Below, piece after piece: positions 11,383 through 24,552 of a stretch of DNA of 64,000 bases. Source of the stretch: Adiantum capillus-veneris (lineage: Eukaryota > Streptophyta > Polypodiopsida > Polypodiales > Pteridaceae); NCBI GenBank assembly GCA_014529385.2, contig CM043942.1, positions 64,143,184 to 64,207,183 on the forward strand, given 5' to 3'. Position 1 is the stretch's first letter. Each line of letters begins with the position of its first letter. The notes under the pieces were generated by a model. That model was not told where the DNA came from. It worked only from the letters and a program-made list of their open reading frames with translations, and made no database searches. The position numbers were made by a program, and so were the translations under genes.

Positions 11383-13182
11383 TTTTAGAAGCCTTGATTA
11401 GGATTAAGCCTAATCAATTTTATTAGGAAAGATCAAGGATTATGAATTTTTATGAATTTCAAATGAGAATGGGGTCTCTCTTTTCTCTTGAGTCACATGG
11501 ATGTGGGCTCAAGTAAGAGAATTATTGATGTGGTGAAAGGAGAGAAACTTCCATGGGAGTGAGTGAATTTGTTTTACTTGTGCGGTTGCCTACTCCATAT
11601 GTTGATAGTGTGGGTGTATTTTTACAAGAGAAGTTAGTTGTTAGTGGTAATAATCACTAGAATTGTTAGTGATACATTTACGATGGGTAGGATGAGTTGA
11701 TTTGATGAAGGAAGAGGGGTGAATTAAAGGAGAATCATTGAGATGGTGAATCTTTGAAGAAGCTTGAACTCACCCTTGTGTAGATTGTGGGAAAAATGAC
11801 CGCTAGTCTTCTTCTTCTTCTTCGCTTCTTTACGCCGCCGCCACGGTTGACCACCACGATGAAAAGAGGATTTGTTGATGAAAAATCCTCAATTTGCAGA
11901 AGTTATCGTGGTTAAGATGCTGAATTTTAGATATTTCTAGGAGAGGTAAATGAAATTGTAACATAGAAGCAATAGAGAGAGACATGGAGAGGGTGTATGT
12001 ATGTAGAGGTTCATAAAAGAACTATAGGGATGAGAGAGAAGGGTAATGGTGAAGAGGGTGGGAGAAGCCATGGAAATTGCAAGTTTGAGTGAGGGAAGGA
12101 GAGGGAGGGATGTGTAAGAGTGAGTAGGTGTGTGGAAGGGTGAGAGAAGACTAAGGGCTACTTGTGAGAAAAGTGGGCAGACTGGGGTCCACTCAAAAAA
12201 TAATAGCTCACCACTGGTAGCTCCAAAAATCATGAAAAAATTTGAGATGATTATTCAGAGCGTGGGATACATTTTCTCTTTTGACCACCGCTCCAAATTC
12301 GGAGTGGAGATAGGTGCCAAAATTTTCACCAAAAAGCCTGTTTTTATGCCTGCAAAAGTCTTTTAGTGGTCCCCTCCTTTGTTGAATTTGTACAATGCAT
12401 CCAAGAGTGAGCCCCTCCTTTGTCATATTATAATACAAAGCATCCAAGTTGCCCTTGACCCATGCATGGAGGAGGATTATTGGTGAATAAAGAAATATAT
12501 ACATGGTGGGACTAGTGTATGGACTATTCATGGACTTTAGCTCAATGAGCACATGGTGTTAGAATAATGAGTAAAAATAATAATAAAAATATGGAGGAGT
12601 TATGGATATGGAAAGATATTGGAATCATATGATATGGTCCCTCTTTGAATTATTTTGGGTGAAAGAGGAAAAGGTATGCAAGTGAATAATATAATAAACG
12701 TAACCAATGAGTAGAAATCAATTTTTGTTTTCACGAGCGTGAGGGTGAAAATGTGGGAGTGATTTGTATAAACGAAAAATATGAGATTAGAGTATGTACA
12801 TATTGGAAAAAAATATAATTATGGTGTAAGAGGATGAAAGAAGGTGTACATAGGTTTAATAAAACACACACCTAAGTAGAAATATTTAAATAAAATACCA
12901 AAATAATTATAAAAAATCCCTATATCTAGGCCATATATACAATGAAATATTTACACACAAAGAGGCCATAAAATACTTTTATTTTTTTATTTTTTTATTT
13001 TTTGGCTCAACTAGCCCAGTGACTAGCTAGCTGAGGGTTTTTAAGAAGATATGGGAAAAGCCCCCTAACTCACACATGCCTATGTACAGTGAAATGGTAG
13101 GGATAGCCATAGAGTTTGGGTGAATTTGGTAGGGTGGAGTAACTTACTATGGCAATTATGGAGAGCCGAAAAACGGCTATCA

Positions 13183-13197
13183 TTAGCCTCCCCCTTA
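13183..13197 (-). promoter_or_regulatory. Polypurine tract, unit 2
   Basis: TAAGGGGGAGGCTAA on the minus strand directly before LTR2. Confidence 0.85.
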
Positions 13198-13229
13198 GAT
13201 AATGGTACATTCATGTACCATTTATCCGA

Positions 13230-13883
13230 TCATACAATATGTATATTATGTAACGTCTGTCTTTGTCTGCTCTTATCTTTGAAGAACCTTTGTTGTATGA
13301 TTAAAAAACCTTGTGTGATATGGAAGGTTCTCCGAGCCAATAGCAAGATGAAATGAAGTGACGGAGTAAACCTCCTCCATTGAGAAAGTTTCCATAAGCA
13401 CCCCCCAGGATCAAAGATCTTGAAATATCTTTCCCAAAGCGAGATGTATGGTATGGGATCACTTACTGATTTCGGTTGAAGAAACTTGTAGATTTTACTA
13501 TTGTCCATCATTGCATCTATCACTATGAATGTGATATAAAAGATTGGTTGCTCTTCCTCCTGTGTAAAGTTGATGTATCTGCTATGATCTTCAAGAGCTT
13601 GTATGAGAAAATTCTTGAACTGTAGCTCATAAAATTCATTCAACCTGGGTAGGCTCATCAACAAGTAAAAAATTCTATGACCTTCATGATTTAGGAAAGA
13701 TTGATCCATGCTTCCAGCTGCTATTGGAAGATATTGCAAATAGTTTACCACATAAGTAGATAATAGACAAAGGTTTCTATTGCTTCCAATACATTGGAAG
13801 AGAATAGATTTTGGTACTGATTGATGAAATATCCACATGTAGCAATCAACAAGTTTTTCATCTATGATGAAGACCAGAAGCAT
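13230..13883 (-). CDS. Second ORF of the gag-only element, unknown function (unit 2)
   Basis: Same frame and length as the unit 1 copy (8158-8811), differing near the C-terminus (DKSRQRQ in place of DKSRKRQ). The right-hand copy also has DKSRQRQ, so Gln is probably ancestral. No recognisable domain. Confidence 0.5.
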   Translation of the reverse strand: MLLVFIIDEKLVDCYMWIFHQSVPKSILFQCIGSNRNLCLLSTYVVNYLQYLPIAAGSMDQSFLNHEGHRIFYLLMSLPRLNEFYELQFKNFLIQALEDHSRYINFTQEEEQPIFYITFIVIDAMMDNSKIYKFLQPKSVSDPIPYISLWERYFKIFDPGGCLWKLSQWRRFTPSLHFILLLARRTFHITQGFLIIQQRFFKDKSRQRQTLHNIHIV

Positions 13884-13937
13884 CACAATGTGCGACCTCC
13901 ATACACCAAAGAACCAAATGAAGAAGATTTGGAAACA

Positions 13938-15293
13938 TCAGTTTATCACCAAGTATTCATGTCCTCTTCCGCTTAAGAAGGTATGGTGTCCCCGATGAAA
14001 GGTATATGTGAAGAGAGGAGAAGTTGACCTTGAAGAGGTGAAACCCAATATGAAGATGATTGGGGCTTCAAAAGCTTGTATTTCCTTGCTAAGAGATTCT
14101 CCCATGAATGAAGAGCCACCCACTAAAACACCATTGGAGAGAATGATACCCTTCTGATAGTTTCCTTTTATGATTTTATTTTTTACTACTCTCCCATGTT
14201 CTTCATCCCCTTCTAAGCCCCCCCTTTGGCAAGGTTGTAACTCCTCACATTGTACCACCTCAAAGGTTGATGGAATACTGTTTGATTTTGTGAAACATTT
14301 GGCTTCTTGCATGATAGGTTTCTCTATGCTTAACATACATGGGTCATACCAATGCTTTTCAACATCCTCAAACACTTCCTCAAACACTGCTTTTCAACAT
14401 CCTCAAACACTCTCAGAACATTCCATAAGATCAAGGTTACCTTCAAGATCTTCATTCTCCATAGAGTCATGTTGCACAAAAGCTTCGTCTACTCGGACTA
14501 GAAATTGATCCTCTGCCAAAAGGTTGGATGTATCCATTATTGAATCATCAATGCCATTTGAGATATCTTGTGTTGATTTTTGCATGCTTGTGATAAAGGT
14601 AGAAGAAAGAGATTCCACATTTGAATCTTGGCCACACACTTTAGCACTTGAATAATCAGTTGGCATGTAAGTAACTTCTTCAACATCTGTCGGAGTAGAA
14701 GGAGACAAGTATGGCAAAGGAGATGACTCCTTGATAGAAACACTTTCATGATGGTTGGTTCTTCCAGCATGATGCAAACCATTTTTGATGTAGAAGTACT
14801 TGTGAAACTTGCTTCGGGCAATAGTGACCGCTTCTTCAAAGGTAGAGGGTCCACTACAAGTAACCTTAGTCTTTAGGAAAGGAGACAAACCCGAAATAAA
14901 TTGATCCATTTTTACATAATCTGGAAATGTAGAACTAAATCCACATCCTTCCCATTGACGAGAAAAAATATCCTCATAAGCATAGTAGTCCTCACCATGT
15001 TGTTGAAGTCTCCGTAGTGAAGCCCATGCTTTCTCCGTTGTTGGAACTTTAGAGAATCTGGCCTTCAAAGCTTTGGAAATTTGGGTATATCCATCTTCAA
15101 TCTGAGAAGACATACTCCAAAACCATTGCTCAGCGTTGCCTCTAAGGCATAGCAATAGAAAATCCCCTTTTTCAATGTCATCCCTTTTACCAAGGATATG
15201 ACAAACCATTCTAAAATCAGCAAGAAAATCATCAACATCTTCTTCTGGATTTCCGAAGAAGATTGGGATATCATCAAAGGTATAGTGTGTCAT
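13938..15293 (-). pseudogene. gag gene broken by the same deletion (unit 2)
   Basis: It carries the same gag domain and the same deletion/duplication scar as unit 1, with a stop near 14403 and resumption at 14387. It differs from unit 1 by Phe to Ser just before the stop (MECSESV versus MECFESV); the intact right-hand copy has Ser. The shared scar shows that units 1 and 2 descend from one internal region already broken. Confidence 0.85.
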
Positions 15294-15562
15294 AGTCTCT
15301 CAATGCTAGAACCACACAAAGATTAGTTCCAAACAATCATCAACTAACTACACAAAGTTTTGAAAGGTCTTTCAACATGAATTCTAGACTTTTATGTGAA
15401 ATGTTTTTTTCCTTTCTTATGTTGTGCATAATCCGAACCATATTCTAGATCAATTTTTGTTTCCTTGAAATTAAACTCGGTTTGTTTTCATGATTCATAA
15501 AATCTACTTGATTATGCTGAAATTCAAGCATTCATGCAATACAACAACACTGAGCACACAAT

Positions 15563-15583
15563 CGCTCCTCAGTGGAGGCACCA
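15563..15583 (-). promoter_or_regulatory. Primer-binding-site-like sequence, unit 2
   Basis: TGGTGCCTCCACTGAGGAGC on the minus strand, 4 nt after the end of LTR3, identical to unit 1. Confidence 0.65.
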
Positions 15584-15848
15584 AAATTGAGGCGGTCCGG
15601 GGCAGGCAACAAGAAGAGCAACCTCTAGACACCCTTCAAGGCTCCCGTGCTGCTCAATGGGGTTGGGGCACAACACAACACAAACCAAAACAACAAACCC
15701 ACAGCCAAATCCCAACTACACAAGGGGCACCACCTAGTTTAAGCGCGAACTAGGACGCAAAAGAGGAGAATCGTTAGAGCAATCCACAAATAAGCAATGA
15801 ATTTACACTAACCCTAACACCAATGGAACACTCTCACACACTAAAACA

Positions 15849-15849
15849 C

Positions 15850-15910
<61 letters not shown>
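15849..15910. repeat. (GA)n tract inside LTR3
   Basis: A GA run of about 62 bases with one internal C. It is the shortest of the four LTR tracts. Confidence 0.95.
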
Positions 15911-15914
<4 letters not shown>

Positions 15915-16410
15915 TGTACAACTTAGCTTCAACTTTATATTTTGCACAAACAAAAACTTAGAGCTTGCGGAATCAAGTGACAAGATTTGGTTATAGCATC
16001 ACTAGCACATTGTCTTAGGGTTATGGGAGCCCTCTCACCATCCACCCTCTTACAATGGTAGCCAAACAATAGCCAATGAATCACAAGCAACAAAACAACA
16101 ACCTTCAATGAAAGAAGTCACCTTATGAAGCTGAATGAGTTTGCCAAGCCAAATTGGAGGAGAAGCGTGAGCATTTGGACATGAATTGCACCCAAAACTA
16201 CCAATTCATTGATGTTGGGGTAGATACAACAATGGTAGGAAGAATATCTTCTACTCGCACTCACTCAAACTAGTTCAAGCTTTTCTATGCACCAAGGTGA
16301 TGGTGTATAGAAAGCTTACTCTCTCTTTACAACCAAGATAGAACTGGCGTGTGGTACGCTCAATCTAGTGTGCAATGGTATAGTGATGTCTTTTACAAGG
16401 AGAAATGGGT

Positions 16411-16422
16411 TCTATTTATAGG
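16411..16422 (-). promoter_or_regulatory. Candidate TATA box of LTR3
   Basis: CCTATAAATAGA on the minus strand. As the outer 5' LTR this would be the promoter driving the array. Confidence 0.55.
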
Positions 16423-18223
16423 TTTTAGAAGCCTTGATTAGGATTAAGCCTAATCAATTTTATTAGGAAAGATCAAGGATTATGAATTTTTATGAATTTC
16501 AAATGAGAATGGGGTCTCTCTTTTCTCTTTAGTCACACGGATGTGGGCTCAAGTAAGAGAATTATTGATGTGGTGAAAGGAGAGAAACTTCCATGGGAGT
16601 GAGTGAATTTGTTTTACTTGTGCGGTTGCCTACTCCATATGTTGATAGTGTGGGTGCATTTTTACAAGAGAAGTTAGTTGTTAGTGGTAATAATCACTAG
16701 AATTGTTAGTGATACATTTACGATGGGTAGGATGAGTTGATTTGATGAAGGAAGAGGGGTGAATTAAAGGAGAATCATTGAGATGGTGAATCTTTGAAGA
16801 AGCTTGAACTCACCCTTGTGTAGATTGTGGGAAAAATGACCGCTAGTCTTCTTCTTCTTCTTCGCTTCTTTACGCCGCCGCCACGGTTGACCACCACGAT
16901 GAAAAGAGGATTTGTTGATGAAAAATCCTCAATTTGCAGAAGTTATCGTGGTTAAGATGCTGAATTTTAGATATTTCTAGGAGAGGTAAATGAAATTGTA
17001 ACATAGAAGCAATAGAGAGAGACATGGAGAGGGTGTATGTATGTAGAGGTTCATAAAAGAACTATAGGGATGAGAGAGAAGGGTAATGGTGAAGAGGGTG
17101 GGAGAAGCCATGGAAATTGCAAGTTTGAGTGAGGGAAGGAGAGGGAGGGATGTGTAAGAGTGAGTAGGTGTGTGGAAGGGTGAGAGAAGACTAAGGGCTA
17201 CTTGTGAGAAAAGTGGGCAGACTGGGGTCCACTCAAAAAATAATAGCTCACCACTGGTAGCTCCAAAAATCATGAAAAAATTTGAGATGATTATTCAGAG
17301 CGTGGGATACATTTTCTCTTTTGACCACCGCTCCAAATTCGAAGTGGAGATAGGTGCCAAAATTCTCACCAAAAAGCCTGTTTTTATGCCTGCAAAAGTC
17401 TTTTAGTGGTCCCCTCCTTTGTTGAATTTGTACAATGCATCCAAGAGTGAGCCCCTCCTTTGTCATATTATAATACAAAGCATCCAAGTTGCCCTTGACC
17501 CATGCATGGAGGAGGATTATTGGTGAATAAAGAAATATATACATGGTGGGACTAGTGTATGGACTATTCATGGACTTTAGCTCAATGAGCACATGGTGTT
17601 AGAATAATGAGTAAAAATAATAATAAAAATATGGAGGAGTTATGGATATGGAAAGATATTGGAATCATATGATATGGTCCCTCTTTGAATTATTTTGGGT
17701 GAAAGAGGAAAAGGTATGCAAGTGAATAATATAATAAACGTAACCAATGAGTAGAAATCAATTTTTGTTTTCACGAGCGTGAGGGTGAAAATGTGGGAGT
17801 GATTTGTATAAACGAAAAATATGAGGTTAGAGTATGTACATATTGGAAAAAAATATAATTATGGTGTAAGAGGATGAAAGAAGGTGTACATAGGTTTAAT
17901 AAAACACACACCTAAGTAGAAATATTTAAATAAAATACCAAAATAATTATAAAAAATCCCTATATCTAGGCCATATATACAATGAAATATTTACACACAA
18001 AGAGGCCATAAAATACTTTTATTTTTTTATTTTTTTATTTTTTTGGCTCAACTAGCCCAGTGACTAGCTAGCTGAGGGTTTTTAAAAAGATATGGGAAAA
18101 GCCCCCTAACTCACACACGCCTATGTACAGTGAAATGCTAGGGATAGCCATAGCGTTTGGGTGAATTTGGTAGGGTGGAGTAACTTACTATGGCAATTAT
18201 GGAGAGCCGAAAAACGGCTCTCA

Positions 18224-18227
18224 GTAC
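18224..18227. repeat. Target-site duplication GTAC, right end
   Basis: Directly follows the LTR3 terminus CTCTCA and matches 5452-5455. Using one GTAC joins the flanking RT reading in frame. Confidence 0.8.
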
Positions 18228-18674
18228 CTAGGCTTATGCAGAAATGATGCCAAAATCCATCATATTTGTGGGTTGATACATAAGCGATAAAGCTTTCACT
18301 TTCTGAGATTAGCCTCTATTTGATTCTATGAGACCACATGTCCTAGAAAATGAACTCTTGCATGAGAAAACTTACACTTCTTTGGGTTGAGTGGCCCACC
18401 CTCTTGATTAAGTCTCTCAAAAATCAACCTTAGCTTCTCCAAATCTGTGATCCTTGAGCTATAGAATCAAATGTCATCCATGAAAACACCAATAAACTTG
18501 GCCAAGATGGAGCAATAGTTCATTCATCCACCCTTGAAATCTAGCATATACATTGTAAAGCAATCCAAAAGGAATCATCTTGTAGGAAAAACAGCCCCAA
18601 GGGGTAATAAAGATCGTCTTCAATTGATCCTCCTTTGCTATAGGAACCTGACAGTAAGCAAAAATTCCATCCAT
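18224..18674 (-). pseudogene. Ty3 reverse transcriptase remnant (Ty3-1)
   Basis: The minus strand starts MDGIFAYCQVPIAKED, continues TIFITPWGCFSYKMIPFGL and, after a stop, a DDIWFYSS segment carrying the catalytic DD. It then reads NPKKCKFSHARVHFLGHVVS, the RT palm end. Several stops interrupt it. The gag-only array is inserted just downstream in coding sense. Confidence 0.85.
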
Positions 18675-18683
18675 GATTGAGTA

Positions 18684-18866
18684 TCACTCATGACCTACTA
18701 CATGGTTAAGGATATCATTTTGAAAGGGTAATGGATAATAAGTTCTCATTACACACACTTGTGCACCTGCATCCAAGTAAGCTTGTACTTTAGTATTCTT
18801 TCCCAAAATACCCTCCACTATTGGGACCATATCAATAGGGTGGCTGACCTTCAATGCGGACACCAT
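18684..18866 (-). pseudogene. Ty3 aspartic protease remnant (Ty3-1)
   Basis: The motif LDAGAQVCVM stands where LDSGA/LDTGA is expected in retropepsins. The active-site Ser/Thr is replaced by Ala. The frame ends shortly after in PLPFQNDILNHVV. Confidence 0.65.
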
Positions 18867-19325
18867 GCCTACATGCTATTCTCTTTTGAAAGGAAGCCTT
18901 GTACTCACACACTTTGTCCATTGCCTCCTTAATTTGGCATTCAAAGCTTCTAGCTAGTCAAAAGATATGTTAGCGTTTTGATTATGTGTTTCATCAACAA
19001 GGTTGTATTCTTCAACACCTTGACAAAGAGGGTAATCCGTTGGACCTACTTTCCTTTGTCAGTTCCTCTTGTTGATTTTTGGTTTATCATCCACTTTAGA
19101 CTTACCTCTCTTTGCCCTTGTCTCTCTCTCTCCTCTTTTGTCTCTGTCTCTTTATTATGCCGGGATCTCTTATTATTCAGGACATCAATATCTCATTGCT
19201 CAAGGTTAATGATATTGACAACCCTACTTGCTCCAATTATAGGCAATGGTTGAGGAGGTTTCTGTTGCGGTGGTGTTTCTACCACCTACTCTTGATGGCT
19301 CTCTTCCACCCTTCCTTGGCCATGT

Positions 19326-20230
19326 CTATACAATGGATATATACCTCCTCTCTCTCTCTTGGTGGTTTTGGAAAATTAGGGGCATAGTAACCATGTTCAT
19401 CACAATTGTAGCATCTCCTTTGTAGCCTCCATCCCCTACCTCTTCCATCCAACCCTCTTCTCTTTGATTTTTATTCATCATATTGATTGTTAACTCTTGT
19501 AGTTGACTACAAAGTTCATGCAAATCCCTTATTGTGATTATATCCAAACCTTGGAATCCTTGTTCAATTGTATTATTGTCTCCCACATGAGCCATTGGCT
19601 ACACTAACACAAACTCAACATGCATATGCCTTGCTCTCACCTTTGCTTGATCTTCTGGATCTTGGCTTCAGAAATCTCCAGAGCTCTCTCAAATATAGTA
19701 AGCTCTGTTTGATCCACTTCCTTCCTTACTATTGGATGTAGGCAATCCATAAATTACCTTAAAGAAATCACTTGGGGGTACTTTGGATACCACATGCAAA
19801 GCTCTCAATTGGTAGTTTCTTTTGTGGCCATCAATTTTTCTCCAAACCTTTTTAAAAGTGCATGCTTCACTTGCTCCCATGTTTGGATTTTTTTTGTCTT
19901 TCATTCATCTGTACAATTCGCAGGCTCCCCCTTTGAGTGTAAGAGGAAATACATGAAACTTGGACTCACATTGAAAATGTGCATGCCAATGGTATGGCAT
20001 TCAAAGTTATCTAACCAATCCTTTACATCCTCCTTCCTTGTAAACACTGGCCTGCTAGATTCTATCCCTTCAAAGTTGATTCCTCTTGACTTGAATACCT
20101 CCACAAAAGTTGAAGTTTTGTGCTTCAACCACACCACCACTTTCTCCTCAAGGATACGAAAGCTTCACCAAAAAAGGATTCACTTGGGTGCACAACCAAC
20201 AATGTTTTACCAAACTCCACTCGGTTAGGC
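19326..20230 (-). pseudogene. Ty3 gag remnant with degraded zinc knuckle (Ty3-1)
   Basis: Pieces of one gag lie in several frames: RPVFTRKEDVKDWLDNFECH near 20050, then FMYFLLHSKGEPAN near 19930, a helical segment at 19689-19904, and a basic linker. The zinc knuckle at 19371-19417 reads CYNCDEHGYYAPNF. The expected His is Tyr and the last Cys is Phe, so zinc binding would be lost. Confidence 0.7.
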
Positions 20231-20449
20231 TCTTTGGTGTAGCCTCAACCCCAACAATGACACATATACAAGATCAGATTATCTTGCAGAAAATTACACC
20301 TTCTTCCTTCAATTTGTCACACACATATCACCTTGGAGACTTCATTCCTCCCATAGACTCTCGCAAGTGCAAAATTGAAGAGAAAAAGCTCTCAATCACT
20401 CATTCACAAGCATAAAAATAGATAGAAAACAAGTTGACTACTTGCACAA

Positions 20450-23400
20450 ACCCTACTTCTTCCCCACACACAACAGTGTTTTTTCTCTCAAATACAGATC
20501 TATAAGCAGGTCCCTAGCTTGGGAATCATGCCCACTATGAGTGATGTGGCAAAATAGAGCCATTTCACAGCTTAAAAGCATTAAAAATGACCATTTTATG
20601 GCTAATTTGACAAGTTTTGACCTTTGACGGATTCAAATTTCACCAAATTTGATAGGCATGTCCCTTGATACTCAAATTTCATGGGCACACATCGAAATTA
20701 CTTTTTTGACCACTTTCAAGGTAGGTCAAGCATTGCTACATTCGTAAATAGATTGTTATCGCCTGCGTCAAACGTTTAAGGTGGGATAACCATATCCATA
20801 CCTTCCACTTGCATTAAAAACATTCTACACAACTTGGGAGTATATTTAAGAATTAAAAAAACCCACTTGGCATTGCATTCAAGGTTCCAACACCCTATTG
20901 ACATATGTAGATATGCGCGTTTGTCAACACACAAGGACAATTATGTACAATGTGTACATAAACTGCCACATTCAAAATCAAAACCAAGCCAAAAAGACCT
21001 TCAAATGTACATATGTACATTTCTATGTACCCATGTCCATGCATGCATCCACTACTATGTACATGAAAAAAGTTGTTTATCAATGTCACATATTGCCCCC
21101 CCAACAAGAATGGAGCACCTTTAAGTGTTTTAAATCCATCTTGTAGCCTCTTGTAGATACTATCCTCACATACATTCATACCTATATCCATCTTGTAGCC
21201 CCTTGTAGATACTTCTTGACATACATTCATTCATACACATATCCATTAGCCAAAAGATGGCTAAAAAGAGTGTAAATTTTCTTATCATCCATATGAACAT
21301 AGCATCTAATCATTATACATATGCCATACAAAAAATGAGATACTTTCCTCTTGATGGAAAAGACCATGATGTTAGGACACAAACCACATGCATATTTCCT
21401 CAATCATAGGCATGGAATTGCATCTCTATCACTCCAAAATCTTCATCTTGGAAATCCATCAATATTAAGACTATCCTATCTTGAAAGAGCATCAAAACTC
21501 TCAACATCACAGAGAAACATCACCCTACTCTCTCTCATTTTTCTATTGTACATTTTCTCTTTCATTTTCATCCAAACCATGCCATAGATTTCAAGCATAG
21601 CATCAAACATGCCTTCTACCTTTGCTTGAATATATCACTCACCATATATGGATAGATAATAAGCCATTTCATGAGGGTTTTTGAGGGACATATTATCTTT
21701 CTATAATTGCGTAAAGTTCTCATGATTGATCTCTTTTTCATTAGGGATCGTGCATCAACAAGTGGCTCAACAAAAAAGGTATCGCTAGATGAACATAATC
21801 ACATACCAGAGCATCATGCATAGAAATAGGCTCCACATCACACTGAGAGTCTTTCAAAATCAAACTCAACATGAGATTCCATAGATCCACGTGTAGTGAA
21901 ACCATCATTACAATAAGTAGCAGCCATATATCTAATCAAACAAACCATGGGTAGGGACATAGTTGTCATTGTCAAACTTAACTTTCTCAACATGACAATC
22001 CTCCAAACAAGAATTCCCAATATGTGATTCGACCACAAGATGTGCTTACGTGGATTCACCTCTCATAGCATCATCATCAAACATATCACAAGGAGACTTA
22101 CAGTCTTCATCTACCTCAAGACACTGCATAATATTCAGCTCTTTATCATCCTCAAAGGTAGAAAAATCAACTTCAACATTCTCACAAGAAGATTCACTCT
22201 TTATTCATATAAGAGTTTACACTAACATTAATTACATCCTTGTGTGCACAATTATATGCATTGGCATCATTCTCATCTTGTTTTCCATCAAGATTCATCT
22301 TAGGTTTCCATAGCTCATACTCCACCATATACTTGTTTCCAATGTGACCTTGGGCCCATTGAAAGTTCAATCAACAGTATGCATGGCCTCATCCCTTGTG
22401 AAATTTCTTGTCAGACATAACATCTTCCTTGGGCTACAAATATGCATACTCATCTACACAATTTTGCATCTCCACATGCGTGTCCTTCGCTAAAAAATAA
22501 AAGTGTATCCTTTATTACTGACCAGCTTCCACATATATCATGCATATTCACCTACCATGTGCCACATTTGACTATATATCACCAAATCCTTCCATTGAAA
22601 GCATACCTCCTTTTCTTTGTTCACATTGATGATAGAAGGAATTTGGGTCTGACTAAAAACCCAATCAAGGATTTCAAAAGATAATTCCTTATCAACCTAT
22701 AATGAAAAATGGAAACAAAAAATCAAGAACCATTTAATATGTAATATTTTTGCTATTATAGAGTGAACTAAGTATACTTGAAATGGTCTTAGCATCAGAA
22801 TGTTGTTTTCAGATTGGACGCTAAAGTATCGTGTGTCCTCTTTGGTTATTGATGGATCCAAAGTTTTGTTCCTGAGGGTAATGGTGACTCTCTCCAGCTT
22901 CCTGTTCCTTAGAACCTTGCACTAGTTGAGATTCAATTCATTAGCAGAAATATACTTTTGGAATACTTGCAAGAACTCAAAGGGACAATATTAGCAAGTT
23001 ACCATAAAGACCAAACCTTGTTTATGATCATTAGCTTGTCCACAATGTGCAAACATGTAAGACAAGCTTTCAAGTACCTTCTCAAGCGATCAAAAATTTG
23101 TAAAATAGCCTTGAAGTTAACACTTTTAAAGGTTTAGAGTTGATTCTTGAGTTGGGTCCTCCAACTTAGTAATCAAAATAGCAAACACTACTCACAATGT
23201 GAAAGAGTTGTGCGATGGATGTAGATGGTGGTAACTGACTCTAATGAAGCAGTAAATTCATGAAGTAACAACAACAATAGAACTATGAAGCTTTTGGAAG
23301 AGGCTATTGTGAAACACAGACAACGGCCAACGATATCGAAACCAAAAATTATAAATAGGGGCCATTACTTCATTTAGGAGAACCTAGTTCTTTGTAGAAT

Positions 23401-24540
23401 TATTCTTTAAGCTTCAAGCTCAATTTTCTCCTTTTATAGCAAGACCATACAATTATCTTGGATTCATTTTTAAGAGTTCTTATGAGCTCACTAACATCTG
23501 GTCTACAAGACAAATTAGTGATCTATACACATTGATGATCCGTGGTTGGAGCTTCTTGTCCAAAACCCAAAGGCCTTTTGAAAGCTTTTTATAGCTTGTC
23601 AATAACATCCCATTAAGATAAAAGACAATTAGTCACCCGGGTTTAGTAGAGACACATAAGCTTCAAGCACCATGTTTGTAGATGGCTCATCTAGCCACCA
23701 AGATTTTACTACAATACCAATAGTCCAAATGAGTGGAGGAAATAAAGAGTGACAACGGATAGTGCAATTATCATCTCAAAAAAGAGAACTAGTATGTGAC
23801 TAGAAAGTACCAAATTTGGTACTCAATAGAGCCAATTTAGTACTAAGTAGGACCAAATTGGTAGTGTAGTGTGAAGTACTCAGTTTGGAAATGAATAGTA
23901 ATATTGGAGCACAACTACAAGCTGAACACAACACATTAACATAAAGAGAACAAGAGATTAAAGAGAAAGACCAAAAGATGAATTGATTCATTGAATTGAA
24001 AAGCACATTGTGCAAAACAGATAAGCATGTAAGAAGGGATACGGTCTGCATGCACAAGACAGTTGGCCACCACGAGTGCGATTGTGCTTCTTTCTTTGCA
24101 CACAAAAAAAGCTTCGATAGGGTAGCTAAATTAGTAGAATCATCTATTGGATTTTGTACAACATCACTAGTAACTGGATCCACACGACCGTGAGTGTTGT
24201 CCACTTTCATACCTCTCCTACCATGTCTTCCTTGGAATCCTCTACTGCCACTTCCTCTCTTGCATTCTCGACCTCATTCTTGTTATTCACATTTCATACA
24301 TTTTCCCTTTCTACTTCTTTCCGCTTCCTGACATGTGCCCCTTTCCCTTTCTTGGCATCATCTACCCCTTTCCCCTCCTTTGCATCCACCCTCATATTGG
24401 CCTCCCCCTCATCCCCCTTCTTGGATTAGCATGCGTACTCTTCTGGAAGGCTTATGCATAATTGTAAAATGTTTTTTTGAGCTTAAATGATACAAATTTT
24501 TTCCAAGTAATTGGAAATACCTTGATTGTTGAATCGTTCA
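20450..24540. other. Unassigned region between two Ty3 wrecks
   Basis: About 4 kb without a confident gene. It contains a short tandem repeat (21134-21240), AT-rich low-complexity stretches, and a faint minus-strand coding trace at 22720-22950 (fragments KVLRNRKLERVTITL and ITKEDTRYFSVQ, with stops) that I cannot assign. A (GTAC/CCAAATTTGG)-rich stretch lies at 23800-23900. Confidence 0.4.
21134..21240. repeat. Two-copy tandem repeat, about 52 bp
   Basis: The block ATCCATCTTGTAGCC(T/C)C followed by TTGTAGATACT and ACATACATTCAT occurs twice in a row with small differences. Confidence 0.75.
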
Positions 24541-24552
24541 TCTTTTGAACCC

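Larger units (their letters stand above)
15588..18223 (-). repeat. LTR3 (outer 5' LTR of the array)
   Basis: A 2636-bp LTR whose high-coordinate terminus on the minus strand is TGAGAG, against TGATAG in the other LTRs. Its 62-bp GA tract (15849-15910) has a C interruption. Several variants here (CACGCCTATG, CATAGCGTTTGG, TTCGAAGTGG, GGTGCATT) are shared with the right-hand copy and so are probably ancestral. Confidence 0.9.
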
